From contig CAADXH010000031.1 in NCBI GenBank assembly GCA_900752975.1, positions 1-42,220 on the forward strand: DNA of 42,220 nt, in the 5' to 3' direction. The position numbers and the translations under genes were made by a program. This DNA comes from Bacilli bacterium (GTDB lineage Bacteria > Bacillota_I > Bacilli_A > ML615J-28 > CAG-313). Shown here one piece after another: positions 26,192 to 35,685 of the stretch; positions within the stretch are counted from its first letter, which is position 1, and each line of letters begins with the position of its first letter. The notes beneath the pieces were generated by a model that searched no databases, had not been told where the DNA came from, and saw only the letters and a program-made list of their open reading frames with translations.

Positions 26192-27543
26192 GTTATATGT
26201 TTAAATGTTTTCATAAATCTTTTAAGTAGGAATGCGCAAAAATAAGGGAATGTATATATTTTGTTGCTATATCCAATATTGTTATGTGATAGTTTAAAAC
26301 CATAACTGATATCTTCATATTTATTAGAATCTATCAAAGTTCTAAGTGATTTAGATTTACCACCTTGTGATTTGACTTCAAGGGGAATTAAATCAGTAGT
26401 AGATCGTATAAAGAAGTCTTCTTCAAGCGTTCCATCATTACGTTTATAATAGTAAAGTTTATAACCAGATTTAATTAATGCTTCACTTATAATGTTTTCA
26501 TATAATGCTCCTTTATACACTCCAAGATTTTTATTCGTTCTTAAATCATCCTGAGCCTCATCGTCAAGTAATGATACGAGCAAACCTGTATCCGAAAAGT
26601 ATAATTTAAATTTACTAGCATCATAGTTTCCTTTAAGTGGTAGAGCTGCATAGTTTAAGTTATAGCATATATTAATAATTCCAGCATCAATTAACCATTC
26701 TACACATCCAAAATAGTCACGAAAACGTGCATTGTGTTCAATTTTAGAAATTTGAAACTTTTTGTTTTCTTTAGAAAGTTGAACAGGAATACTATTAAAA
26801 ACATTAATTATTCTTGTTTGATCTATTCCTGTAGCATATTTTCTAATATCTTCTTTATAGTCTAAAATTAATTGATGTTGAGTTTCTAAAGATCCCTCAA
26901 AGGTGCCTTTCTTAATATAGTCAGCTACCACTTTAGGCATACCACCAAGAATAATATAATCCATAAATAGTTTATGATATGTTTCCATTTCAAGTTCATT
27001 AAATGGTGTAAGTGTTGACATATGCATAAGTATATCACTAGTAGTATCATCAGTATACCCTTTAGCCCATAAAAACTCTTCAAAATCCATTGAATACATT
27101 TCATAATCTGTTTTATATCCAACACTATTACTTTCAATTTTTCGATAATTTATTCCAAGCATAGAACCACTACAAATAACATCAAATCTGCCATCTTCTT
27201 TAAAGAACTTAAGTGAAGTCGCTATTTCAGGAAATTCAGTAATTTCATCGAAAAATATAAGTGTACTACCTTCAATAAATTTCTTTGATGGATCTAATAG
27301 TGATATGTTTTTAATAATACTAGCTGTATCATATCCATCGATAATAATTTTCTTGTATTTAGGTTCGCTAACAAAGTTAATTTCAATAAAACTCTCGTAT
27401 TTTATGGTACTATTGAAATGTCTAATAGATTCAGTTTTTCCAATTTGTCTACAGCCTTTAATAATTAATGGATTTCTGTCGGCATTTTTTTTCCAATTTA
27501 ACAAAAAAGAATCAATTTTTCTTTCAAGATACAATTCATTCAT
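26182..27543 (-). CDS. AAA-type ATPase with C-terminal DUF4143 domain
   Basis: The start is ATG at 27543 (reading leftwards) because GGGGGA lies just upstream; an earlier in-frame start would overlap the promoter. The 453-residue protein has Walker A GCRQIGKT (30-37), Walker B LIFFDE (95-100) and the DUF4143 region, ending in a restriction-nuclease-like motif (EEDFFIRS...PLEVKS, near 390-410). These ATPases are common and variably present in gut bacteria; their function is unknown and a nuclease or toxin-like role has been suggested only from fold. It is the only minus-strand gene here, with its own promoter and upstream repeats, which suggests an accessory insertion. Confidence 0.88.
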   Translation of the reverse strand: MNELYLERKIDSFLLNWKKNADRNPLIIKGCRQIGKTESIRHFNSTIKYESFIEINFVSEPKYKKIIIDGYDTASIIKNISLLDPSKKFIEGSTLIFFDEITEFPEIATSLKFFKEDGRFDVICSGSMLGINYRKIESNSVGYKTDYEMYSMDFEEFLWAKGYTDDTTSDILMHMSTLTPFNELEMETYHKLFMDYIILGGMPKVVADYIKKGTFEGSLETQHQLILDYKEDIRKYATGIDQTRIINVFNSIPVQLSKENKKFQISKIEHNARFRDYFGCVEWLIDAGIINICYNLNYAALPLKGNYDASKFKLYFSDTGLLVSLLDDEAQDDLRTNKNLGVYKGALYENIISEALIKSGYKLYYYKRNDGTLEEDFFIRSTTDLIPLEVKSQGGKSKSLRTLIDSNKYEDISYGFKLSHNNIGYSNKIYTFPYFCAFLLKRFMKTFKHITKD

Positions 27544-27567
27544 TTTAATTCCCCCTTTATTGTTAAT

Positions 27568-27596
27568 ATTATAGCAAATAAATAAGTTAAAGTCAA
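27568..27596 (-). promoter_or_regulatory. Promoter of the AAA/DUF4143 gene
   Basis: On the minus strand TTGACT (27596-27591) and TATAAT (27573-27568) are 17 bases apart, a near-consensus promoter. The first upstream repeat starts 4 bases beyond the -35. Confidence 0.85.
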
Positions 27597-27599
27597 TCA

Positions 27600-27685
27600 T
27601 ATTTCACATTTTTAGAGCGAATAAATAGATATTTCACACATTTTTATAGCGAATAAATAAATATATTTCACATTTTTAATAGAAT
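27600..27685 (-). repeat. Three direct repeats abutting the ATPase promoter, likely operator array
   Basis: Copies start at 27600, 27630 and 27664 (plus-strand core TATTTCACATTTTTA, then GAGCGAATAAATA or TAGCGAATAAATA). Copy 2 has a 2-base insertion after CACA; copy 3 is degenerate in its second half. Spacings of 30 and 34 bases are about three helical turns, placing the sites on one face of the DNA. Their position directly behind the -35 box suggests binding by a regulator, possibly the gene product itself. The rest of the 27544-27855 gap holds the two promoters and AT-rich DNA. Confidence 0.65.
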
Positions 27686-27813
27686 TATAAGCTATAAATA
27701 TAATAACATACTAAAAATAATAAAAGTAAAACACTATGTTTTGTTGATAATTCCCCCTTTAATATCGATATATAAAAATCTATTGTATATTAATTATGTA
27801 AAAAAAATAATTA

Positions 27814-27822
27814 TGATATAAT
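27814..27822 (+). promoter_or_regulatory. Extended -10 promoter of uvrA
   Basis: TGATATAAT at 27814-27822 is an extended -10; the expected -35 place (27794-27799, TTATGT) is weak. The uvrA start is 33 bases downstream. Confidence 0.55.
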
Positions 27823-27855
27823 AAGTAATTGACATAATAATGGTGGTGATTAAAA

Positions 27856-30675
27856 ATGAATGATAAGATAATTATAAAAGGAGCCCGTGAAAACAACTTA
27901 AAAAACATTAATTTAACGCTTCCTCGTAATAAACTAATTGTAATGACTGGGGTATCAGGTAGCGGTAAATCATCTTTGGCGTTTGATACAATTTACGCAG
28001 AAGGTCAAAGAAGATATGTTGAAAGTTTATCAGCTTATGCTAGACAGTTTTTAGATAATGTTGATAAACCAGATGTTGATGTAATTGAAGGACTTTCACC
28101 TGCTATTTCAATTGATCAAAAAACGACAAGCAGAAACCCGCGTTCTACAGTTGGTACAGTTACTGAAATATATGATTTTTTAAGATTATTATATGCAAGA
28201 ATTGGTAGACCACATTGTCCAGTTCACCACTGTGAAATCAGTAGTCAAACTATTGAACAAATGTGCAATCGTATTTTAGAGTATCCTGCCGATACAAGAG
28301 CAGTAATATTATCACCGATTGCTGAAGAAAGAAAAGGAACTTTTGAAAAGACAATCGAACTACTTCGAAAAGATGGTTTTTCTAAAGCTATTATTGATGG
28401 TGAAATGTTAGATTTAGATGATGAGATTAATCTTGAAAAAAATAATAAACATAATATTTTAGTCGTAGTTGATAGATTAAAGGTTCGTCCAGAAATTAAA
28501 TCAAGACTTTATGAATCATTAGAAACAGCATCAAAACTTAGTGATGGTAAAATATATGTCGACTTAGATGATGAAAGAGTATTATTTAGTGAACATTATA
28601 GTTGTCCACATTGTGATTTTACAATTGGCAAACTAGAACCAGCTATGTTTTCTTTCAACTCCCCACTTGGTGCGTGTCCTGATTGTAAAGGACTAGGATT
28701 TGTTAATGAACTTGATGAATCAAGGTTAATTGTTAATCCTGACGCGAGTATTGCTGATGGAGCAATTAGATATTTAAAAAATATTGTTTTTACAGAAAAT
28801 CTTGAATGGCAACAATATAAAGTATTATTTGAACACTACCATATTGACTTATTCAAACCATATAAAGATTTAACTGAAGAACAAAAAGATGTAATATTAC
28901 ATGGTTCAAAAGAACCAATTGCTTATGAAATTCATTCAAGTGGCGGCATTACGATGAGAAAAAATCGCCGTATTGAAGGACTTTCCGAATTAATCAAAAG
29001 AAGGTATGAAGAAACTGAGTCTAACATGCAGCGAGACTACTATGGCTCATATATGAAAGAAATTACTTGTCCTACTTGTGGGGGTAAAAGACTTTCTAAA
29101 CTTGTATTATCTGTTTTAATTGGTGGTAAAAACATTCATGAATTTACGGAAATGTCAGTACTTGAAGCCCTTGATTTTATTGAAAATTTAAAATTAACGG
29201 ATAAAGAACAACAAATAAGTGGACTTGTATTTAAAGAAATAAAATCACGCCTAACATTCTTAAAGAATGTTGGTTTAGATTATTTGACTTTATCTAGAAA
29301 AGCAGGTACATTATCGGGTGGTGAAGCTCAAAGAATTAGACTTGCGACACAAATTGGTTCACGCCTAACTGGTGTGTTATATGTTTTAGATGAACCTTCA
29401 ATTGGTCTACATCAAAGTGATAATCATAAACTAATTAATTCTTTAAAAGAAATGCGTGATCTTGATAATACCTTAATTGTGGTAGAACATGATGAAGAAA
29501 TTATGAATGAGTGTGATTATATTGTTGATATTGGTCCGCTTGCTGGTGTGCACGGTGGTGAGGTTGTCGCATATGGTGAACCTGAGGAATTTAAGAAAAG
29601 TACAAATTCCATAACTGCTGATTATTTAACAGGTAGAAGAAAAATAGAAGTACCAAAAGTAAGAAAAACAGAAGACCTTGGTTCAATTGTGATTAAAAAT
29701 GCACATCAAAATAATTTAAAACATATAGATATAAAAGTACCACTTCATAAACTTGTGGTAGTAACTGGAGTATCAGGTAGTGGTAAATCATCATTTGTAA
29801 ATGAAATCTTATATAACGCTTTAAGTAAGAAACTATATCATAGTGCTGTTACAGTAGGAGCGCATGATGGAATTGAAGGAATTGAACAGATTGAAAGAGT
29901 AATTCAAATTGATCAATCTCCAATAGGTAGAACCCCTCGTTCTAATCCTGCTACATATACAGGAGTGTTTGATGCTATTAGAGATTTATTCGCTGAAACA
30001 ATTGATGCGAAAAAACGTGGATATACGAAAGGACGTTTCTCATTTAATGTAAAAGGCGGTAGATGTGAAACATGTCAAGGTGATGGTGTTATAAGAATTG
30101 CCATGCATTTTTTACCAGATGTGTATGTTGAATGTGATGCCTGTCATGGTAAAAGATACAATAGTGAAACATTAGAAGTAAAATATAAAGATAAAACTAT
30201 TTCTGATGTTTTAGATATGACTGTTGAAGATGCATGTTCATTCTTTGAGAATATTCCTGCTATTTATACGAAAATGAAAACACTAAATGATGTAGGACTT
30301 GGTTATATTAAACTAGGACAAAGTGCAACAACTTTATCAGGTGGAGAAGCCCAAAGAGTTAAACTTGCTAGTGAATTATATAAAAGAATAACCGATAAAA
30401 CAATGTTTATTTTTGATGAACCAACAACAGGATTACATACATATGATATTGATAAATTAATGAAAATGATTCAAAACATTGTAAATCTTGGAGCGAGTGT
30501 AGTTATCATTGAACATAACTTAGATGTGATTAAACTTGCAGATTACATTATTGATTTAGGTCCAAAAGGTGGAAATGAAGGTGGCTATATTATCGCTACT
30601 GGTACACCTGAAGAAATTGTGGAAAACAAGAATAGTGTAACTGGTGAATATTTAAAGAAAGTACTAAATAGGTGA
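27856..30675 (+). CDS. uvrA: Excinuclease ABC subunit A
   Basis: The 939-residue protein has the two ABC ATPase modules of UvrA (first Walker A GVSGSGKSS at 32-40, second near 640, signatures LSGGEAQR twice) and zinc-finger cysteine pairs (CPHC/CPDC and CETC/CDAC). It recognises DNA damage and loads UvrB in nucleotide excision repair. GGTGGTGAT precedes the ATG. The uvrB partner is not in this window. It runs into pyk with almost no gap. Confidence 0.98.
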   Translation: MNDKIIIKGARENNLKNINLTLPRNKLIVMTGVSGSGKSSLAFDTIYAEGQRRYVESLSAYARQFLDNVDKPDVDVIEGLSPAISIDQKTTSRNPRSTVGTVTEIYDFLRLLYARIGRPHCPVHHCEISSQTIEQMCNRILEYPADTRAVILSPIAEERKGTFEKTIELLRKDGFSKAIIDGEMLDLDDEINLEKNNKHNILVVVDRLKVRPEIKSRLYESLETASKLSDGKIYVDLDDERVLFSEHYSCPHCDFTIGKLEPAMFSFNSPLGACPDCKGLGFVNELDESRLIVNPDASIADGAIRYLKNIVFTENLEWQQYKVLFEHYHIDLFKPYKDLTEEQKDVILHGSKEPIAYEIHSSGGITMRKNRRIEGLSELIKRRYEETESNMQRDYYGSYMKEITCPTCGGKRLSKLVLSVLIGGKNIHEFTEMSVLEALDFIENLKLTDKEQQISGLVFKEIKSRLTFLKNVGLDYLTLSRKAGTLSGGEAQRIRLATQIGSRLTGVLYVLDEPSIGLHQSDNHKLINSLKEMRDLDNTLIVVEHDEEIMNECDYIVDIGPLAGVHGGEVVAYGEPEEFKKSTNSITADYLTGRRKIEVPKVRKTEDLGSIVIKNAHQNNLKHIDIKVPLHKLVVVTGVSGSGKSSFVNEILYNALSKKLYHSAVTVGAHDGIEGIEQIERVIQIDQSPIGRTPRSNPATYTGVFDAIRDLFAETIDAKKRGYTKGRFSFNVKGGRCETCQGDGVIRIAMHFLPDVYVECDACHGKRYNSETLEVKYKDKTISDVLDMTVEDACSFFENIPAIYTKMKTLNDVGLGYIKLGQSATTLSGGEAQRVKLASELYKRITDKTMFIFDEPTTGLHTYDIDKLMKMIQNIVNLGASVVIIEHNLDVIKLADYIIDLGPKGGNEGGYIIATGTPEEIVENKNSVTGEYLKKVLNR

Positions 30676-30680
30676 TAAAT

Positions 30681-32102
30681 ATGGAATTAAGAAAAACAAA
30701 AATAGTTTGTACAGTTGGACCAGCAATAGATTCAGAAAAAATGTTAATAAAAATGTTTAATGCTGGCATGAATGTCGCAAGATTAAATTTCTCACACGGC
30801 TCTTATGAAGAGGCAATTAAAAGAATTGCAAGAATTAAAACAGCTAGTGCGAAGACTAATAAATATATTGGTATTATGCTAGATACTAAAGGTCCAGAAA
30901 TTAGAATTGGAAACTTTGAAAATGATGAATGTTTATTTGAAGAAGGTGACATTGTTACTTTAACAAGTGAAGAAGTTATCGGTAATAAAAAACGTTTCTA
31001 TGTTAATTGTCCTGAGTTTTTCGCTGATATTGAAAAAGGCAATGAAATTCTAATTGATGATGGTAAAATGTCATTTACAGTTCTTGAAAAAACCGAAGAA
31101 GATGTAAAGTGTATTGCTAATACTACAGGAATCTTAAAAAACAAAAAAGGTATCAATGTTCCTGGTGTAGAACTTTCAATGCCTTTTGTGTCTGATAAAG
31201 ATTATCAAGATATTAAGTTTGGTACCGAACAAGGTGTTGATATCATTGCCCTTTCATTTGTGAGAAGAAAAGAAGATGTTTTAGAAATTAGACAAATTTT
31301 AAAAGAACTTGGTACTCCTAATATTGAAATTGTTTCAAAAATTGAAAATCAAGAAGGATTAAATAATATTAAAGAAATCATTGATGTATCTGATGGTATT
31401 ATGGTTGCACGTGGTGACCTTGGAGTTGAGGTACCACCTGAACTTGTTCCTCTATATCAAAAACAAATTATTAAACTTGCTAATGAAGCTGGTAAACCAG
31501 TTATTACCGCAACTCATATGATGGAGTCCATGATTACCTCACCTCGTCCAACTAGAGCTGAAGCAAGTGATGTTGCCAATGCTATTTTAGATGGTAGCGA
31601 TGCCATTATGCTTAGTGGTGAATCCGCAATCGGTAAATATCCTATTGAAAGTGTTAATTATATGAATAAAATTGCCATCGCAACAGAGGCAACAATTGAT
31701 TATCTCCATAAATTAAAAGAACACGAAAAACAAAGTACAAAGAGTAAGAGTGATGCTATTGGTGCTTGTATTTCACAATGCTGTATTACCCTTCAAAATG
31801 TTTCAGCTATTCTTGCTTTTACGGAAACTGGTGGTACTGCTAAACGTTTATGCAAATATCGTCCAAAGGCAATGATACTCGCTTGTACAGATTCTCCTGC
31901 TACATGTCGTAAACTTAGTTACTACTTTGGGGTTCAACCAGTAATCAGCAATTATGTTAACGATATTAGTATGTGCGATGATATTGCGATTGAAGTATCA
32001 AAAAGTGTAGATATTAAAGAAGGTTCTAATATTATAATTACTAGTGGGTTTGGTCAAAAACACGGTGTAACTAATACGATTAGAATTATCGAAGTTGAAT
32101 AG
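30681..32102 (+). CDS. pyk: Pyruvate kinase
   Basis: The start is ATG 30681 (MELRKTKIVCTVGPA is the usual family start, with AGGTGAT 5 bases upstream); a GTG at 30672 is less likely. The 473-residue protein has the barrel motifs NFSHG, LDTKGPEIR, MVARGDLGVE and the catalytic-loop ITATHMMESMI, and the C-terminal regulatory domain. It lacks the extra PEP-utiliser C-terminal domain found in Bacillus Pyk. It makes ATP and pyruvate from phosphoenolpyruvate, feeding the same pyruvate pool as the oxaloacetate decarboxylase. Confidence 0.97.
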   Translation: MELRKTKIVCTVGPAIDSEKMLIKMFNAGMNVARLNFSHGSYEEAIKRIARIKTASAKTNKYIGIMLDTKGPEIRIGNFENDECLFEEGDIVTLTSEEVIGNKKRFYVNCPEFFADIEKGNEILIDDGKMSFTVLEKTEEDVKCIANTTGILKNKKGINVPGVELSMPFVSDKDYQDIKFGTEQGVDIIALSFVRRKEDVLEIRQILKELGTPNIEIVSKIENQEGLNNIKEIIDVSDGIMVARGDLGVEVPPELVPLYQKQIIKLANEAGKPVITATHMMESMITSPRPTRAEASDVANAILDGSDAIMLSGESAIGKYPIESVNYMNKIAIATEATIDYLHKLKEHEKQSTKSKSDAIGACISQCCITLQNVSAILAFTETGGTAKRLCKYRPKAMILACTDSPATCRKLSYYFGVQPVISNYVNDISMCDDIAIEVSKSVDIKEGSNIIITSGFGQKHGVTNTIRIIEVE

Positions 32103-32104
32103 GT

Positions 32105-33829
32105 ATGAGACACTTATTAAAATATTTTAAACCATATTTAAAAGAAACAATTCTCGCTCCTACGTTTAAACTTTGTGAAACTTTATTAGAACTTCTCATC
32201 CCAATCATTATTACCCAAATTATTGATAAAGGTATTGGAAATAATGATGCTACATATATAATAAAAATGGTAGCTTTAATGGTTTTGTGCGGTATTACGG
32301 GCCTTGCTTTTTCGATTACTGCTCAATATTTTTCGGCGAAAGCATCAGTTGGTTTTTGTACAAAACTAAGATATGATATATATAACAAAATTCAAAGCTT
32401 AACTTTTACAGATATTGATAAACTTGGTTCATCAAGTATGATAACAAGAATGACTAGTGATGTAAATCAAGTTCAAACAGGTATCAATTTAACTTTAAGA
32501 CTTTTATTACGTTCCCCATTTGTGGTTTTTGGAGCCGCAATTCTTGCAAGTATTCTTGCACCAAGTCTTGCTTATGTTTTTTGGATCACAATTGGGGTAT
32601 TACTTATTGTAGTATTTAGTATTATTTTAATAAGTATTCCGCTTCACCGAAAAGTTCAATTAAACCTTGATGAAGTGCTTCAAGATACAAGAGAAAACTT
32701 AACTGGTGTTAGAGTAATTAGAGCTTTTACTAATGAAGAAAGTGAAATAAAGGAATATAATGAAGTAACAAAAATCTTAGAAAAGTCCCAAAATAAAGTT
32801 AGTAATATTGCAAGCTTAATGAATCCTTTAACTTATGTAATTATTAATATTGCGATTGTGCTATTAATTTATGTTGGGGCGATAAAAGTAAATGATGGAA
32901 TACTATCTAAAGGTGAGGTAGTAGCTTTATACAATTATATGTCCCAAATCCTAGTTGAACTAATAAAGTTTGCTAATCTTGTAATTACGATAACTAAAGC
33001 TATTGCTTGTGCAAAACGTTTAAATACAGTTTTAGGAATGGAATCTAGAGTTATAGTTTCACCTCAAGAAACAGACAAAACAAAAGCTTATATTGAATTT
33101 GATCATGTTTATTTGAACTATCAAGATTCAAGTATTCCTTCATTAGAAGATATATCATTTAAAGTTAATAAGGGAGAAACAATTGGCATAATTGGTGGTA
33201 CTGGTAGTGGTAAAACTAGTCTAGTCAATTTATTAACTAGGTTTTATGATTCTTCAAAGGGTAGTATTTATATTGATACTCATAATATAGAAAGTTATGA
33301 ACCTGAATATTTAAGAGATAATATTGGGGTTGTCATGCAAAAGGCTGTTTTATTTAAAGGAACAATTAAAGAAAATATTTGTTTAGGATTAGATAAAACA
33401 GATGAAGAAGTGCTTGAAGCGTGTAAAATTGCTCAATGTATTGATGTAATAAATAAAAAAGAAAATGGTTTAAATGCCCTTGTAGAACAAAATGGTCGGA
33501 ATTTTTCGGGTGGACAACGTCAAAGACTTTCTATCGCAAGAGCGATAGTTAAAAAGCCTAAAATCTTAATCTTAGATGATTCCGCATCAGCTCTAGATTA
33601 TGCAACAGAAGCATCACTTCGTAAAGCCTTAAAAAATATGTCATTTAATCCAACGACATTTATTATTTCTCAGCGTACCTCATCAATTAAACACGCCGAT
33701 AAAATAATTGTTCTTGATGATGGCAAACTTGTAGGTTTTGATACGCATGATAATCTACTTCAAACATCTAAAGTTTATCAAGAAATTTACTATTCTCAAT
33801 TCAAAAAGGAGAGTGGTATCAATGAATAA
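32105..33829 (+). CDS. ABC exporter half-transporter, degenerate-site subunit
   Basis: The 574-residue protein joins six membrane helices (1-300) to an ATPase domain: Walker A GGTGSGKT, signature FSGGQRQRL and Walker B ILILDDSASALD. The residue after Walker B is D rather than the catalytic E, the hallmark of the degenerate site in heterodimeric exporters such as BmrC/BmrD or TM287/288. The 8-base overlap with the next gene supports co-expression. Substrate is unknown; multidrug or lipid-like compounds are typical. Confidence 0.92.
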   Translation: MRHLLKYFKPYLKETILAPTFKLCETLLELLIPIIITQIIDKGIGNNDATYIIKMVALMVLCGITGLAFSITAQYFSAKASVGFCTKLRYDIYNKIQSLTFTDIDKLGSSSMITRMTSDVNQVQTGINLTLRLLLRSPFVVFGAAILASILAPSLAYVFWITIGVLLIVVFSIILISIPLHRKVQLNLDEVLQDTRENLTGVRVIRAFTNEESEIKEYNEVTKILEKSQNKVSNIASLMNPLTYVIINIAIVLLIYVGAIKVNDGILSKGEVVALYNYMSQILVELIKFANLVITITKAIACAKRLNTVLGMESRVIVSPQETDKTKAYIEFDHVYLNYQDSSIPSLEDISFKVNKGETIGIIGGTGSGKTSLVNLLTRFYDSSKGSIYIDTHNIESYEPEYLRDNIGVVMQKAVLFKGTIKENICLGLDKTDEEVLEACKIAQCIDVINKKENGLNALVEQNGRNFSGGQRQRLSIARAIVKKPKILILDDSASALDYATEASLRKALKNMSFNPTTFIISQRTSSIKHADKIIVLDDGKLVGFDTHDNLLQTSKVYQEIYYSQFKKESGINE

Positions 33830-35567
33830 AGGTGTAATTAAAAAAACTCTTAAATATTTAAGTAAGGATATAATTACTCTAATTATAGTTTTACTATTAG
33901 GTATTGCCAGTGTTATTCTTACAGTCTATTTACCAATGCTTATTGGTAATGCGATAGACTTAATCATAGGCATAAATAATGTTAAGTTTGATTTATTAAA
34001 AAACTTACTACTAAAGATAATAATAATTATCGTATGTACAGGAATAATTGATTGGATTATTTTGATACTTACTAATAAAATGACTTTTAGAATAACTAAG
34101 AAACTTCGTCAAGAATCTTTCCGTAAACTTCAAAAATTACCACTTAAGTATTTAGATAGTCATCCAACTGGTGAAGTAGTAAGTGTAATTATTAATGATG
34201 TTGATCAATTTGCGGACGGATTATTACTAGGATTTACACAACTATTTAAAGGAATAATAACGATTGTTGGTACTTTAGTTTTTATGTTTATGTTAAACTG
34301 GGTAGTAACATTAATTGTATTATTTGTTACCCCTCTTTCAATTTTTGCGGCGAAGTTTATTGCTGGTAGAACATATAAAATGTTTAAATCACAAGCAGAA
34401 ATTAGAGCCCTTCAAACCGGTTTAATTGATGAAATGGTAACAAACATTAAAGTTATAAAAGCTTATAACTATGAAGATGATAGTCTAGCAAAATTTAAAG
34501 AAACAAACGATTTACTTGGTAAGTGTTCCCTAAAAGCAATCTTTTACTCATCACTTACTAACCCGGTAACAAGATTTGTAAATTCACTTGTTTATGCTCT
34601 TACGGCTTTAGCTGGCTCAATTTTTGTTATTAAAGAAGTGAGCCCCTCACTCGTGCTAACAATTGGTAATTTAACCACCCTATTAAGTTATGCAAACCAA
34701 TATACTAAACCGTTTAATGAAATATCATCAGTTATAACAGAAGTTCAAAATGCCTTTGCTTGTGCAACAAGAGTTTTTAATTTACTTGAAGAAAAAGAAG
34801 AAGTACAAGAAGGAAATATAGTATTAGATTTAAGTAATCCAAATAAACAAATATCCATTAATAACGTTTATTTTTCATATGTTGAAGGACAAAAATTAAT
34901 AGAAAACTTTAATTTAAATGTTGCACCTGGTAAACGTATTGCGATTGTTGGTCCTACTGGATGTGGAAAGACCACTCTCATAAATCTTCTTATGCGTTTT
35001 TATGATGTGACAGATGGCAGTATCAAGATTGACGATACTGATATTAGAGACATAACAAGAAAATCCCTTCGAAATAACTATGGAATGGTTCTACAAGATA
35101 CATGGATTAAAACTAAATCAGTAAGAGATAATATTGCGATTGGAAAACCTGATGCAAGCTTAGAAGAAATAATTGAAGCAGCCAAACAAGCTCATGCGGA
35201 TAGTTTTATCAAAAGACTTCCTCAAGGTTATGACACAATAATTAGTGAAGATAATAGTTTATCAATTGGCCAAAAACAATTGCTCTCAATCACAAGAGTA
35301 ATGCTTGTAAAGCCAGATATGCTAATACTAGATGAGGCAACTTCATCAATTGACACCAGAACAGAACTAAAAATTCAAGATGCCTTTAATACATTAATGA
35401 AAGGCAAAACAAGCTTTATTGTTGCTCATCGTCTTTCCACAATTAAAGAAGCAGACTTAATACTAGTAATGAATAATGGTAATATTATTGAACAAGGTAA
35501 TCATCAGGAATTACTTGCCAAAAACGGTTTTTATGCGAAACTTTATAACTCACAATTTGAAGAGTAA
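33822..35567 (+). CDS. ABC exporter half-transporter, catalytic-site subunit
   Basis: ATG 33822 with AAGGAG about 10 bases upstream is the start; an upstream in-frame ATG would lie deep inside the previous gene. The 581-residue protein has six membrane helices and an ATPase domain with Walker A GPTGCGKTT, Walker B MLILDEATSSID with the catalytic Glu, and an altered signature LSIGQ. Together with its partner (normal FSGGQ, Asp in place of Glu) it forms one full and one degenerate ATP site. A terminator follows. Confidence 0.92.
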   Translation: MNKGVIKKTLKYLSKDIITLIIVLLLGIASVILTVYLPMLIGNAIDLIIGINNVKFDLLKNLLLKIIIIIVCTGIIDWIILILTNKMTFRITKKLRQESFRKLQKLPLKYLDSHPTGEVVSVIINDVDQFADGLLLGFTQLFKGIITIVGTLVFMFMLNWVVTLIVLFVTPLSIFAAKFIAGRTYKMFKSQAEIRALQTGLIDEMVTNIKVIKAYNYEDDSLAKFKETNDLLGKCSLKAIFYSSLTNPVTRFVNSLVYALTALAGSIFVIKEVSPSLVLTIGNLTTLLSYANQYTKPFNEISSVITEVQNAFACATRVFNLLEEKEEVQEGNIVLDLSNPNKQISINNVYFSYVEGQKLIENFNLNVAPGKRIAIVGPTGCGKTTLINLLMRFYDVTDGSIKIDDTDIRDITRKSLRNNYGMVLQDTWIKTKSVRDNIAIGKPDASLEEIIEAAKQAHADSFIKRLPQGYDTIISEDNSLSIGQKQLLSITRVMLVKPDMLILDEATSSIDTRTELKIQDAFNTLMKGKTSFIVAHRLSTIKEADLILVMNNGNIIEQGNHQELLAKNGFYAKLYNSQFEE

Positions 35568-35574
35568 TTACAAT

Positions 35575-35610
35575 AGCTTTTAGTGAAATTATTTCACTAA
35601 AGGCTTTTTT
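35575..35610 (+). terminator. Terminator after the ABC exporter
   Basis: AGCTTTTAGTGAAA (35575-35588) pairs with TTTCACTAAAGGCT (35592-35605) with one G-T pair, followed by six Ts. Confidence 0.9.
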
Positions 35611-35647
35611 CTTAAAATGCATATTTAATATCAAAGTTTACAATTTG

Positions 35648-35656
35648 TGGTATACT
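35648..35656 (+). promoter_or_regulatory. Extended -10 promoter of the flavodoxin-fusion gene
   Basis: TGGTATACT at 35648-35656 is an extended -10; no convincing -35 is seen. The start codon is 29 bases downstream after AGGAGATGA. Confidence 0.5.
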
Positions 35657-35685
35657 ATTTCCCAAAAAAATAGGAGATGATTTAA

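Noticed and set aside
27600..27685. Short CRISPR array
   Set aside because: Only three imperfect copies with almost no spacer between them, next to a promoter and without cas genes; an operator array fits better.
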